Below, in pieces: positions 51,803 to 60,763 of a DNA stretch of 64,000 nt; position 1 is the stretch's first letter, and the number at the start of each line of letters is the position of its first letter. Made by a program: the position numbers and the translations under genes. Source of the stretch: Stenotrophomonas maltophilia (GTDB lineage: Bacteria; Pseudomonadota; Gammaproteobacteria; Xanthomonadales; Xanthomonadaceae); NCBI RefSeq assembly GCF_003970865.1, contig NZ_RXLZ01000023.1, forward strand, positions 1 through 64,000, read 5' to 3'. Under the pieces are notes generated by a model. It saw nothing but the letters and a program-made list of their open reading frames with translations. It was not told where the DNA came from and made no database searches.

Positions 51803-52182
51803 GGTTCGGCGGGGATCTGCTCTGGGAGGGACCTTGATCGGCACGGATGCTGCCGTTGCTTTTGATCTACCAGTCCGCCTTCAAGCGAGCCAAGCATCGC
51901 AGGTGAATCAGGGGCGAAGAGGCGCCGATGTCTGAGCGCAGCGAGTTCGGCGCCGTCCCCTGGTTCATCGAGAAGCGCAGGGTACCGGTGCACAGCACCG
52001 GCTCGCGGCTGGCGGAGCGTTTCTTTGGTTACTTTCTTGATGGCGCACATCCATGTGCGCCACCCTACGGGTCGGCTACGCCGTTCCACGCTGCTCCTGC
52101 AAAGTGGTGCGCGCAAAGAAAGTGACTCATCTCCGGAGTTGCGGAAACGATATGCCGGGGATGGCCCGGCGCCACCGATACC
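51803..52182. other. 380-base gap with a dispersed repeat-like sequence
   Basis: No convincing gene. It contains tttctttggttactttcttg (52019-52038), a perfect 9-bp hairpin ggcgcacat/atgtgcgcc (52042-52061), ggtcggctacgccg, and gcgcaaagaaagtga (52109-52123), which partly repeats the first motif in inverted orientation. Similar aaagaaagtaaccaaagaaa strings recur in Xanthomonadaceae and Pseudomonas intergenic DNA, as I recall. A minus-strand frame at 51727-52116 that encodes KKVTKETLRQ is probably a by-product. Confidence 0.4.
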
Positions 52183-53040
52183 TCACCCCCAGGCGATCAA
52201 TCCGATCGCCAGCACCGCCAGCGCCAGGCCGGCACGGTTCCACTTCGTGGTGGCCTCGCCGAAGGCGAACACGCCCACCAGCGCGCCCAACACCACCACG
52301 CCGATGTTCATGCCGGCGAACACGGTGGCCGGGCTGTCCGGCATCGACTGATGCGCATGCACATAGAAAAGGATGTTGCCGCCATTGAGCAGGCCCAGCA
52401 GCGCACCCGCGCCGAGGTTGCGCCAGGCCAGCCGGCTGCGGCCACTGGCGTGCCGCCATAGCTGCAGTGCCAGCATCAGCACGAAGGCCACGCTGAAGCT
52501 GGCCAGCACTGCCGCCATCGACGGCGTGCCCGACAGCGCCACCTGCTTGAGCAGCACGTCGACCACGGCAAACCCTGCCCAGACGCCCAGCAGCCAGCCC
52601 CAGCCACCGGGTGAGGACGCCACCGCCGGGCCGCGCGGGCGCAGGCTGATGGCCACCATCGCCAGCAGGCCCAGGCCAAGCCCGGCCAGCTTCCATGGCG
52701 TGGCGGTCTGGCCGAAGAACAGGAAGGCGGCGGCCAATGACAGCAGCAGCGACAGCCGCTGCGCCACGTCGCTGCGGACGATGCCGGCCACCGCCACCGC
52801 GCGGCCCAGCACCAGGAAGATCGACGGCAGCACCACCGCCAGCGCCAGCAATGACAGCCACGGCGCATGCGGCGCGCGCAGTGCGTCCAGTGGTGGTTGC
52901 AGTACCACGGCGGTGAGCGTTGCGGCCACCAGATAGTTCCAGGTGACCATCTGCGCAACATCCAGTTGGCGGCGTCCGGCCACCTTCAACAACACCGAAA
53001 CCAGCACGCTGCAGATCACGGCCAAAGACAGGTAGAGCAT
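52183..53040 (-). CDS. EamA/DMT family transporter
   Basis: A 285-residue inner-membrane protein with ten predicted membrane segments in two EamA-like halves (1-133 and 150-285), e.g. LYLSLAVICSVLVSVLLKVAG at the start and LGALVGVFAFGEATTKWNRAGLALAVLAIGLIAWG at the end. Drug/metabolite transporters export amino acids, nucleotides or other metabolites; the substrate cannot be told. It is divergent from the hydrolase at 53084 with a 43-base gap. Confidence 0.85.
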   Translation of the reverse strand: MLYLSLAVICSVLVSVLLKVAGRRQLDVAQMVTWNYLVAATLTAVVLQPPLDALRAPHAPWLSLLALAVVLPSIFLVLGRAVAVAGIVRSDVAQRLSLLLSLAAAFLFFGQTATPWKLAGLGLGLLAMVAISLRPRGPAVASSPGGWGWLLGVWAGFAVVDVLLKQVALSGTPSMAAVLASFSVAFVLMLALQLWRHASGRSRLAWRNLGAGALLGLLNGGNILFYVHAHQSMPDSPATVFAGMNIGVVVLGALVGVFAFGEATTKWNRAGLALAVLAIGLIAWG

Positions 53041-53083
53041 GGGGCGGGCACAGGGCAGGGGCAGGGGACGGTATCATGGTGCC

Positions 53084-53755
53084 ATGCACAAGCCTTCGTT
53101 CCCCGTCGCCCCCGGCGAAACCGCCTGCCTCGAACTGGCCGGCCCGGCCGGCCCGCTGGAAGTGGTCGTCGACCTGCCCAAGGCCGATGTGCCGGTGCAG
53201 CCGATCGTGGCCATCGTCTGCCATCCGCTGTCCACCGAGGGTGGCACCCTGCACAACAAGGTGGTCACCATGACCGCCACTACCCTCCGCGAGCTGGGCA
53301 TCGCCACGGTGCGCTTCAACTTCCGCAGCGTGGGTGGTTCGGCCGGTGAGTTCGACCACGGCGTGGGCGAGCAGGATGACCTGAAGGCCGTCGCCGCCTG
53401 GGTGCGCAGCCAGCGTCCGGACGACCGCCTGTGGCTGGGCGGTTTCAGCTTCGGTTCGTTCGTGTCGCTGAAGGCCGCCGGCGAACTGCAGCCGGAAGCG
53501 CTGATCTCGATCGCGCCGCCGGCCGGTCGCTGGGATTTCGATGGCATTGCACCGCCGGCCCGCTGGCTGGTGATCCAGGGCGAGCAGGACGAGATCGTCG
53601 ACCCGCAGGCCGTCTACCAGTGGCTGGACACGCTGGATTTCCCGCATGAGCTGGTGCGCATGCCCGAGACCAGTCATTTCTTCCACCGCAAGCTGATCGA
53701 CCTGCGCGGCGCGCTGACCCACGGCGTCAAGCACTGGCTGGGCGCGGCGGCATGA
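53084..53755 (+). CDS. alpha/beta hydrolase (CocE/YtaP-like, serine type)
   Basis: A 223-residue hydrolase. HPLSTEGGTLHNKVVTM near residue 47 is the oxyanion-hole region, the nucleophile elbow is GGFSFGSFVS (Ser near 127), and the acid and His are likely in GEQDEIVDPQAV and ETSHFFHRKL. It resembles the small alpha/beta hydrolases often annotated near zapE in proteobacteria. Substrate unknown. It overlaps zapE by four bases (ATGA at 53752). Confidence 0.87.
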   Translation: MHKPSFPVAPGETACLELAGPAGPLEVVVDLPKADVPVQPIVAIVCHPLSTEGGTLHNKVVTMTATTLRELGIATVRFNFRSVGGSAGEFDHGVGEQDDLKAVAAWVRSQRPDDRLWLGGFSFGSFVSLKAAGELQPEALISIAPPAGRWDFDGIAPPARWLVIQGEQDEIVDPQAVYQWLDTLDFPHELVRMPETSHFFHRKLIDLRGALTHGVKHWLGAAA

Positions 53756-54852
53756 GTGCAACCGAGCTGACCCCGTCGCAGCGGTACGCGGAAGGGGTTG
53801 CCCGTGGCGACTGGCAGAACGACCCGGCCCAGCATGCGGCGCTGGCCGAGCTGGACCGCATCCACCTGGGCCTGCTGGACAGTGCCGAGGACGGTTGGTT
53901 GGACCGCCTGTCCTCGTTCTGGAAGAAGCCCGAGCCGGTCAAGGGCCTGTACTTCTGGGGCGGCGTCGGCCGCGGCAAGACCTTCCTGGTCGACCTGTTC
54001 TACGACGGGCTGCCGATCAAGCAGAAGTACCGCACCCATTTCCACCGCTTCATGCGCAGCGTCCACGAGCGCCTGCGCGAGCACCAGGGCCAGAGCGACC
54101 CGCTGGCGAAGATCGCCCAGGAATGGCGCAGCAACCTGCGCGTGCTGGTGCTGGACGAGTTCTTCGTCACCGACATCGGCGATGCGATGCTGCTGGCACG
54201 GCTGCTGGAGCGCCTGTTCGCCGAGGGCGTGACCCTGGTGACCACCTCCAACACCGCGGTGGAGAACCTGTATCTCAACGGCCTGCAGCGCGAAAGCTTC
54301 CTGCCGGCCATCGGCCTGCTGCAGCGCTTCTGCGTCGAGCTGTACGCCGAGGGCACCGAGGATTACCGGATGCGCGCGCTCACCCGCTCGCCGGTGTACC
54401 GCGCACCGCTGGTTGCCGACAGCGATGAATGGCTGGCCACGCGCTGGAACGAGCTGAGCGGCGGCCAGCCGGCCAAGACCGGCAACATCGAGATCGAGGG
54501 CCGCAAGATCCCGGTCCGTGGCCGCGGCAAGAGCATCGCCTGGTTCGATTTCGCCGCGCTGTGCGAGGGCCCGCGCGGCCCGTCGGATTACATCGAGATC
54601 GCGCACGAGTTCAACACGGTGCTGCTGGGCGGCATTCCGGCGTTCGATCGCCTGAACGAAGATGCCGCGCGCCGCTTCGTCAACCTGATCGACGAACTGT
54701 ACGACCGCCACGTCAACCTGGTCTGCACCGCCAGCACCTCGCCGATCGAGCTGTACACCGGCCAGCGCCTGCAGGGCGCGTTCGAGCGCACCGCCTCGCG
54801 CCTGATCGAGATGCAAAGCGCGGAATACCTGGGTACCCCGCACCGGGCGTGA
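53752..54852 (+). CDS. zapE: cell division protein ZapE (AFG1-like ATPase)
   Basis: A 366-residue P-loop ATPase of the AFG1 family. Walker A is GGVGRGKT at 70-77, Walker B is VLVLDEFFVTDIGDA, and VTLVTTSNTAVENLY follows. ZapE binds FtsZ and is needed for division under stress in E. coli. Translational coupling with the upstream hydrolase is seen; a REP pair follows. Confidence 0.93.
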   Translation: MSATELTPSQRYAEGVARGDWQNDPAQHAALAELDRIHLGLLDSAEDGWLDRLSSFWKKPEPVKGLYFWGGVGRGKTFLVDLFYDGLPIKQKYRTHFHRFMRSVHERLREHQGQSDPLAKIAQEWRSNLRVLVLDEFFVTDIGDAMLLARLLERLFAEGVTLVTTSNTAVENLYLNGLQRESFLPAIGLLQRFCVELYAEGTEDYRMRALTRSPVYRAPLVADSDEWLATRWNELSGGQPAKTGNIEIEGRKIPVRGRGKSIAWFDFAALCEGPRGPSDYIEIAHEFNTVLLGGIPAFDRLNEDAARRFVNLIDELYDRHVNLVCTASTSPIELYTGQRLQGAFERTASRLIEMQSAEYLGTPHRA

Positions 54853-54872
54853 GGGGTTCTGCGGGCGTGCGA

Positions 54873-54934
54873 TGCCGGCCAGCGGCCGGCACCACCACGC
54901 TATCGTCCCGGTAGTGCCGGCCGCTGGCCGGCAT
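54873..54934. repeat. SMAG REP pair
   Basis: tgccggccagcggccggca at 54873-54891 and a GTAG-headed inverted unit at 54911-54934, between the convergent zapE and DUF2884 genes. Confidence 0.85.
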
Positions 54935-54945
54935 CCACCGCGCCG

Positions 54946-55782
54946 CTATCGGGAAGGTGCCACGGCGTCGTCACGCGGCCGCTCATCCGGCCCGGCCGAC
55001 ACATGCAGCCCCGAGCCGTTCCCGTGCTCCACCCGCACACTCTCGCCGCGCTCCAGCAGCCGCAGCGGCTGGCCCTGGTAGCGCACTTCCAGCGCATCGT
55101 GGGCCTCTGCCAGTGACCGCACCAGCGGGCACAGGGCCATTGCCTTGGCCTCCAGCTGATGGCTGCGCGCTTCCATGCGGCGGTCGACTTCCGCATCGAG
55201 GCGGTCGGCGCGGCGCTCCATGGCCCCGGCGCGGCCGGTGAACACCTGCCACAGCACGCTGCGGGTCATCGACCCGGCCATCGTTTCGGCCATCTGCTCG
55301 ATGTGCGCGTCGAAGCCGTCGCCGAAGGCTTCCTGTTCCCAGTAGCCGCGGCCCAGGCTGGCGTCGATCCAGTCCTGCATCTCGCCGCGCATCGCACGCA
55401 TCTGGCGGTTGCGGGACTTGCCGGTGATGGCCTCGAAGGCGGCGTCCAGCGCATCGAAGGTGACCCCGGAGACTTCGTGGGCCAGTGCGGTGGCCGCCGG
55501 CATCAGCTGGCGGGCACCGGCCTCCATCTGCCGCAGGCGGGCGGCGTCGGCGGCGCTGACCGTGACCATCCTGCCGTCCAGGCTCAGCTCGCCGTCGTGG
55601 AACACCACTTCATGCGGCGCCTGCGGGCCATGCCGCAGCCAGATGCCGCCGCTGTCCACCAGCACGTCATAGTCGGTATGGATGCCGCACTGGTCCGAAC
55701 GCAGGTCCGGCCCCTCGGCGGCCAGCGCCGGGGCAACGAACAGGGCGGGCAGCAGGGCCAGCGCGGGCAACCGCAGGTGCAT
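54946..55782 (-). CDS. DUF2884 family secreted protein (YggN-like)
   Basis: A 278-residue protein with a signal peptide (1-21, APALAAEG). LRSDQCGIHTDYDVLVDSGGI is the DUF2884 N-terminal motif and the later helices (about 115-220) are rich in charged residues. E. coli YggN is the namesake; function unknown. Cys32 and Cys216 could form a disulfide. The gene is alone, divergent from nrdA across 530 bases. Confidence 0.87.
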   Translation of the reverse strand: MHLRLPALALLPALFVAPALAAEGPDLRSDQCGIHTDYDVLVDSGGIWLRHGPQAPHEVVFHDGELSLDGRMVTVSAADAARLRQMEAGARQLMPAATALAHEVSGVTFDALDAAFEAITGKSRNRQMRAMRGEMQDWIDASLGRGYWEQEAFGDGFDAHIEQMAETMAGSMTRSVLWQVFTGRAGAMERRADRLDAEVDRRMEARSHQLEAKAMALCPLVRSLAEAHDALEVRYQGQPLRLLERGESVRVEHGNGSGLHVSAGPDERPRDDAVAPSR

Positions 55783-56312
55783 CGGAGCATCCTTTTCCGG
55801 GAGCGAGCGGCCAGCATCCGCCGTCAGCGCGCGGGCGTCACCGGCCGGAAGTCACCCGTCCACCGGATTCCCACCGGCTGCCCACCACCTATCCACAGGG
55901 TTGTCCCTAGCCAGTTTCATCACTGTCATGTGAAGCTGTCATTGTTCCGTTTTCGCGGTGCGTTGTACCACCGCAATGACGGCTTTCGGGCTTGACTGCG
56001 CAGCCCGTTCCGGCAGGTCTGAAGCGTCTGATCCGGGCGCCGATGGCACGATCCTTGCGGCGCAAGGGATTGCCGAATTTCACTACATTTGGCGTTGACG
56101 GACCCCATTACCCCCACTATCTTGTGGCCGTCGGTCGCAGCAACCCCAATTCCAGGGGGTGCCCGGGGTACCCATCCGCGATCGTCAACGGCAGTGGCAG
56201 GCGCAGGGTCTCATCCCCTGCGACGCCGTCCTGCCATCCTGGGCTGTCATGTCCCGGGCTGCGTCACCCGATGCATCGAGCACCCACCAATCACGCCAAG
56301 AGGACACACGCC
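55783..56312. promoter_or_regulatory. 530-base nrdA upstream region
   Basis: No gene. It must contain the nrdAB promoter. CTATCCACA at 55889-55897 matches the DnaA box TTATCCACA except for the first base. CCACTATCTTGTGG at 56114-56127 is an imperfect palindrome resembling an NrdR box, with a weaker relative cactacatttgg at 56081-56092. GAGGACAC precedes the GTG start at 56313. A long leader between these sites and the start shows no recognised RNA element. Confidence 0.4.
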
Positions 56313-58715
56313 GTGACCACCGAATCCAGCGCCACCATCGAGAAGGAAAGCGAATTCCTGTTGACGTCGCCGCCGACGGCCAACGCGATGAGTGTGACCA
56401 AGCGCAATGGCACGACCGAACTGGTGGACCTGAACAAGATCGTGCGCGCGGTGCAGCGTTCCTCCGAAGGCCTGCACGCCGTCGATCCGATGCGCGTGGC
56501 CACCCGCACCATTTCCGGCCTGTACAACGGCGCCACCACCCGCGAGCTGGACGAACTGTCCATCCGCACCGCCGCCCTGCTGATCGGTGAAGAGCCCGAG
56601 TACGGCCGCCTGGCTGCGCGCCTGCTGGCCAACTACATCGCCAAGGAAGTCTCGGGCCAGGAAATCTACGCCTTCTCGCAGTCGGTCAGCCGTGGCCATG
56701 AAGTCGGCCTGATCAACGACCGCCTGCTGAACTTCGTGCAGACCAACGCACGCAAGCTCAACGATGCCATCGACATCTCGCTGGACCTGAACTTCGATTA
56801 CTTCGGCCTGCGTACCCTGTACGACCGTTACCTGCTGCGCCACCCGCACACCCGCAAGGTGATCGAGACCCCGCAGCAGTTCTTCCTGCGCATCGCCAGC
56901 GCGCTGAGCGAGGACGTGTCCGAGACCCTGGCGCTGTACAAGCGCATGGGCAACCTGGACTACCTGCCGTCCAGCCCGACCCTGTTCAACTCCGGCACCA
57001 CCCACGAGCAGCTGTCCTCGTGCTTCCTGCTGGATTCGCCGCAGGACTCGCTGGAGTCGATCTATTCCAAGTACGGCGACATCGCCCAGCTGTCGAAGTT
57101 CTCCGGCGGCATCGGCGTCAGCTACACCCGCGTGCGTTCGCGTGGTTCGCTGATCAAGTCGACCAACGGCCACTCCAACGGCATCGTGCCGTGGCTGAAG
57201 ACCATGGATTCGTCCGTGGCCGCGGTGAACCAGGGCGGCAAGCGCAAGGGTGCGGCCTGCGTGTATCTGGAGACCTGGCACGCCGACGTCGAGGACTTCC
57301 TCGAACTGCGTGACAACACCGGTGACGAAGCCCGCCGTGCGCACAACCTGAACCTGGCCAACTGGGTGCCGGACCTGTTCATGAAGCGCGTCGAAGCCGA
57401 CCAGGAATGGTCGCTGTTCGATCCGCGCGTCGTGCCGGAGTTCACCGACCTGTTCGGCGAAGCCTTCGAGCAGGCCTACCTGCAGGCCGAAGCCCAGGGC
57501 AAGGCCAACCGCACCATCTCCGCCCGCAAGCTGTACGCCCGCATGATGCGTACGCTGGCCGAGACCGGCAACGGCTGGATGACCTTCAAGGACAAGTGCA
57601 ACCGCGCCAGCAACCAGACCCTGCGTCCGGGCAACGTGATCCACCTGTCCAACCTGTGCACGGAAATCCTGGAAGTCACCTCCAACGATGAAACCGCGGT
57701 GTGCAACCTGGGTTCGATCAACCTGGGCAACCACTTCGACGAGCACAACGAGTTCGACTTCGAGAAGCTGGCCGAGACCGTGCGCCTGGCCGTGCGCCAG
57801 CTCGACCGCGTCATCGACCTGAACTTCTACCCGATCGAAACCGCCCGCCGCGCCAATCTGCGCTGGCGTCCGGTCGGCCTGGGCTGCATGGGCCTGCAGG
57901 ACGTGTTCTTCCGCAAGCGCCTGCCGTTCGACAGCGCCGAAGCCCGCGCGCTGTCGAAGAAGATTGCCGAAGCGATCTACTTCCACGCGCTGGAAACCTC
58001 CTGTGAGCTGGCCCAGGAACGTGGCAAGCACCCGTCGTTCAACGACACCCGTGCCGCCGGTGGCGAACTGCAGTTCGACGCCTGGAACGTGGTGCCGGAA
58101 GACGCCGCACGCTGGGATGCCCTGCGCGCCCGCATCAAGGAACACGGCCTGCGCAACTCGCTGATGATCGCGATTGCACCGACCGCGACCATCGCCTCGA
58201 TCGCCGGTTGCTACGAGTGCGTCGAGCCGCAGGTGTCCAACCTGTTCAAGCGCGAGACCCTGTCCGGTGACTTCCTGCAGGTCAACCGTTACCTGGTGAA
58301 CGAGCTGAAGAAGCTGGGCCTGTGGACCGCCGACATGCGCGACGCCATCAAGCTGGCCGAAGGTTCCATCGCAGGCGTGGCACAGATTCCGGAAACGCTG
58401 CGCGAGGTCTACCGCACCGCGTGGGAACTGCCGATGCGTTCGCTGATCGACATGGCCGCCGAGCGTGGTGCCTTCATCGACCAGTCGGCCTCGCTCAACC
58501 TGTTCATGGAAAGCCCGAACATCGGCGCGATGTCTTCCATGTACATGTACGCCTGGAAGCAGGGCATCAAGACCACCTACTACCTGCGTTCGCGCCCGGC
58601 CACCAAGATCGCCAAGACCACGGTGAGCGCTGCCGCACCGGCCAAGGTGTTCAGCCCGGACGAAGCCATCGCCTGCTCGCTGGAAAACCCGGAAGCCTGC
58701 GAGGCCTGCCAGTAA
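56313..58715 (+). CDS. nrdA: ribonucleoside-diphosphate reductase alpha subunit, class Ia
   Basis: An 800-residue class I ribonucleotide reductase large subunit. An N-terminal ATP-cone (about 25-115; MSVTKRNGTTELVDLNKIVRAV) is followed by the barrel with the active-site Cys strands LSSCFLLDSPQDS, NLCTEI and the related loop NLGSINLG, and the C-terminal redox pair C796-E-A-C799. It reduces ribonucleoside diphosphates with NrdB. The GTG start at 56313 is preceded by AGAGGACAC; an upstream ATG frame from 55992 would run through the control region and is unlikely. Confidence 0.95.
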   Translation: MTTESSATIEKESEFLLTSPPTANAMSVTKRNGTTELVDLNKIVRAVQRSSEGLHAVDPMRVATRTISGLYNGATTRELDELSIRTAALLIGEEPEYGRLAARLLANYIAKEVSGQEIYAFSQSVSRGHEVGLINDRLLNFVQTNARKLNDAIDISLDLNFDYFGLRTLYDRYLLRHPHTRKVIETPQQFFLRIASALSEDVSETLALYKRMGNLDYLPSSPTLFNSGTTHEQLSSCFLLDSPQDSLESIYSKYGDIAQLSKFSGGIGVSYTRVRSRGSLIKSTNGHSNGIVPWLKTMDSSVAAVNQGGKRKGAACVYLETWHADVEDFLELRDNTGDEARRAHNLNLANWVPDLFMKRVEADQEWSLFDPRVVPEFTDLFGEAFEQAYLQAEAQGKANRTISARKLYARMMRTLAETGNGWMTFKDKCNRASNQTLRPGNVIHLSNLCTEILEVTSNDETAVCNLGSINLGNHFDEHNEFDFEKLAETVRLAVRQLDRVIDLNFYPIETARRANLRWRPVGLGCMGLQDVFFRKRLPFDSAEARALSKKIAEAIYFHALETSCELAQERGKHPSFNDTRAAGGELQFDAWNVVPEDAARWDALRARIKEHGLRNSLMIAIAPTATIASIAGCYECVEPQVSNLFKRETLSGDFLQVNRYLVNELKKLGLWTADMRDAIKLAEGSIAGVAQIPETLREVYRTAWELPMRSLIDMAAERGAFIDQSASLNLFMESPNIGAMSSMYMYAWKQGIKTTYYLRSRPATKIAKTTVSAAAPAKVFSPDEAIACSLENPEACEACQ

Positions 58716-58725
58716 CACACCGCGC

Positions 58726-58833
58726 GGTGGGTGCCGACCGTTGGTCGGCACTCGAACACCTCGCACCTGTAGAGCCGAGCCATGCTCGGCTGCGGAAAAA
58801 CACCCACGGTAGCGCCGGGCCATGCCCGGCGGC
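58726..58833. repeat. three REP hairpins between nrdA and nrdB
   Basis: gtgggtgccgaccgttggtc and onward at 58726-58751, GTAG-headed agccgagccatgctcggct at 58769-58791 and GTAG-headed ccgggccatgcccgg at 58809-58830. They fill the 144-base gap inside the nrdAB operon, all in the same reading sense. Confidence 0.85.
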
Positions 58834-58859
58834 TCACCCAGGAATTCAAGGAAACACCC

Positions 58860-59879
58860 ATGGCCGACAAGCCCAAGCAGATGCTGCTCGATCCCGGTTT
58901 TGAACTGACCCTGCGCCCGATGCGCTACCCGCAGTTCTATGACATGTACCGGAACGCGATCAAGAACACCTGGACGGTGGAAGAGATCAACTTCCAGATC
59001 GACATCACCGACCTGCACAGCAAGATGTCGCCGGGCGAGCGTCACCTGATCCACCGCCTGGTCGCGTTCTTCGCCACCGGCGACTCGATCGTGTCCAACA
59101 ACCTGGTGCTGAACCTGTACCAGCACTTGAATGCGCCCGAAGCGCGCATGTACCTGTCGCGCCAGCTGTATGAAGAAGCGCTGCACGTGCAGTTCTACCT
59201 GACCCTGCTGGACAACTACCTGCCGGATCCGGAAGAGCGCGTCAAAGCCTTCGCCGCGGTGGAGAACATCGACTCGATCAAGAAGAAGGCCGATTTCTGC
59301 TTCAAGTGGATCGACTCGATCCAGGACCTGAAGCGCATCGAGACCCGTGCCGAGCGTCGCCAGTTCCTGCTCAACCAGATCTGCTTCGCCGCCTGCATCG
59401 AAGGCCTGTTCTTCTTCGCGGCCTTCGCCTACGTGTACTACTTCCGTTCGCGCGGCCTGCTGCCGGGCCTGGCCTCGGGCACCAACTGGGTGTTCCGCGA
59501 CGAGAGCGCGCACATGGAGTTCGCGTTCGAGTCGGTGCGTGTTGTTCGCGAGGAAGAACCGGACCTGTTCGACGAAGAGATGAAGCAGCAGGTCTACGAC
59601 ATGCTGGCCGAAGCCATCGAATGCGAAGTGCAGTTCGCCGAGGACGTGCTGTCCGGCGGCGTGGCCGGCATTTCCACCCGCGACATGCGCCAGTACCTGC
59701 AGCACTGTGCCGACCAGCACTTCGCCAAGCTGGGCATGGAAAAGAAGTACAACGTGCGCAACCCGCTGCCGTTCATGGAACTGCAGGACGTGCAGGAGCT
59801 GACCAACTTCTTCGAACGCCGCGTCTCGGCCTACCAGGTCGGCGTGCAGGGCGAAGTCGCCTTCGACATGAACTTCTGA
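58860..59879 (+). CDS. nrdB: ribonucleoside-diphosphate reductase beta subunit, class Ia
   Basis: A 339-residue R2 subunit. The diiron site can be traced: D75 (FFATGDSIV), E106-x2-H109 (EEALHVQFY), E in CIEGLFFF, and ExxH in RDESAHMEFA. The stable radical Tyr is Y113, four residues after H109, so this is a tyrosyl-radical enzyme. ATG 58860 gives the start MADKPKQM and has CAAGGAAACACCC upstream. Expressed with nrdA through REP DNA; a strong terminator follows. Confidence 0.95.
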   Translation: MADKPKQMLLDPGFELTLRPMRYPQFYDMYRNAIKNTWTVEEINFQIDITDLHSKMSPGERHLIHRLVAFFATGDSIVSNNLVLNLYQHLNAPEARMYLSRQLYEEALHVQFYLTLLDNYLPDPEERVKAFAAVENIDSIKKKADFCFKWIDSIQDLKRIETRAERRQFLLNQICFAACIEGLFFFAAFAYVYYFRSRGLLPGLASGTNWVFRDESAHMEFAFESVRVVREEEPDLFDEEMKQQVYDMLAEAIECEVQFAEDVLSGGVAGISTRDMRQYLQHCADQHFAKLGMEKKYNVRNPLPFMELQDVQELTNFFERRVSAYQVGVQGEVAFDMNF

Positions 59880-59941
59880 TCGAAGCGGTTACTCCGGTTG
59901 CAACGAAAAACCCCGGCAATGCCGATCACTGAACAAAGTCG

Positions 59942-59972
59942 CCGCGATCCCTGACGGATCGCGGTTTTTTTT
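59942..59972 (+). terminator. Rho-independent terminator of nrdAB
   Basis: Perfect 9-bp stem ccgcgatcc/ggatcgcgg with a five-base loop followed by eight T, 62 bases after the nrdB stop. Confidence 0.95.
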
Positions 59973-60763
59973 GCCTGCTGTACTGGTTCTGATCTCGATT
60001 CTGGTTCAAACCTTCTCAGAGCTGACAGAGAAGTTATGAAATTACATCGTCAGATGGCGGGAGTGAGAGGTATCGGCTGATCACGTGAACGGCATGGCCA
60101 GCATTGGAATACTTTTCTCTCATCAGGAAGATATGACGCAATGGATGCTGCATCCGTACGCCGTGCGGGCTTTGCGATCGCCGCCACCTCCTGTTCTGCT
60201 CTCGCCAAGGTACCGTGATTTGAGGATCTCAGATTCTCTGCGTTCCCGTTGCTGATTGCAGATGTTCTAACAGAAAGTAGAGTGCGCACGAAACTGCTTC
60301 GCTTGCGTACGATCGGCCTGGCACGTGCCAACGTGGTGATCGGGCTGAAGGTGACCAGCCACAACCTGATGCGGCTGGCCCGGCTGCAACACAGGGGTAT
60401 CGCGGCTGTATGAGGGTTGTTCGGCGGCCACGGGCCCCGGCGGGCGGCAAATCACGATCTGAGCAACTTGCGGAGCCGAAGATCGACTGCCGGCTGAGGC
60501 CTCAAGCGTGCATCACGACCCAGATCATCGATTGTTCGAGTTTCCCGAATGTCATACCTTGCTTCAAGGTTCTTTCAGGGATTGGAAAGATGCGAAGGTT
60601 GGATAAAGCGGCAGGTGGTGTATTGGCTCGCCACAGGGAACCTGAAAATCGAGCTCGAAAGCTGCGCGCTGCAAGCGCACGGCTGTGTTGTGTGTTGCTG
60701 ATCGGCCTTGGTTTTTCACCATCGGCAGTCGCGTAGACTGTTACCTACATCCACACCGATGCA
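59973..60763. other. AT-richer non-coding part of accessory island
   Basis: About 790 bases with lower GC than the flanks and no intact gene. It contains the transposase remnant at 60282-60413. At its end the Rhs frame opens after a TAG at 60734-60736. The rest (59985-60280 and 60420-60730) has short broken frames on both strands and looks like decayed insertion DNA. Confidence 0.45.
60282..60413 (+). pseudogene. C-terminal remnant of an IS5-like transposase
   Basis: A 43-codon open frame ending at TGA 60413 encodes LRTIGLARANVVIGLKVTSH and then NLMRLARLQHRG. The pattern (R-x-IG-x-ARA...N-L-x-RL) resembles the extreme C-terminus of IS5/IS1182-type transposases. No N-terminal part, catalytic DDE residues or terminal inverted repeats were found. 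It marks past transposition at the edge of the Rhs cassette. Confidence 0.45.

Noticed and set aside
51727..52116. 129-codon minus-strand frame encoding KKVTKE
   Set aside because: It overlaps the nuclease 3' end and a repeat-like sequence; such frames look like products of dispersed repeats rather than genes.
56247..59720. 1157-codon open frame on the minus strand across nrdA and nrdB
   Set aside because: It covers two conserved genes and the REP gap in antisense; composition is typical of a frame shadow.
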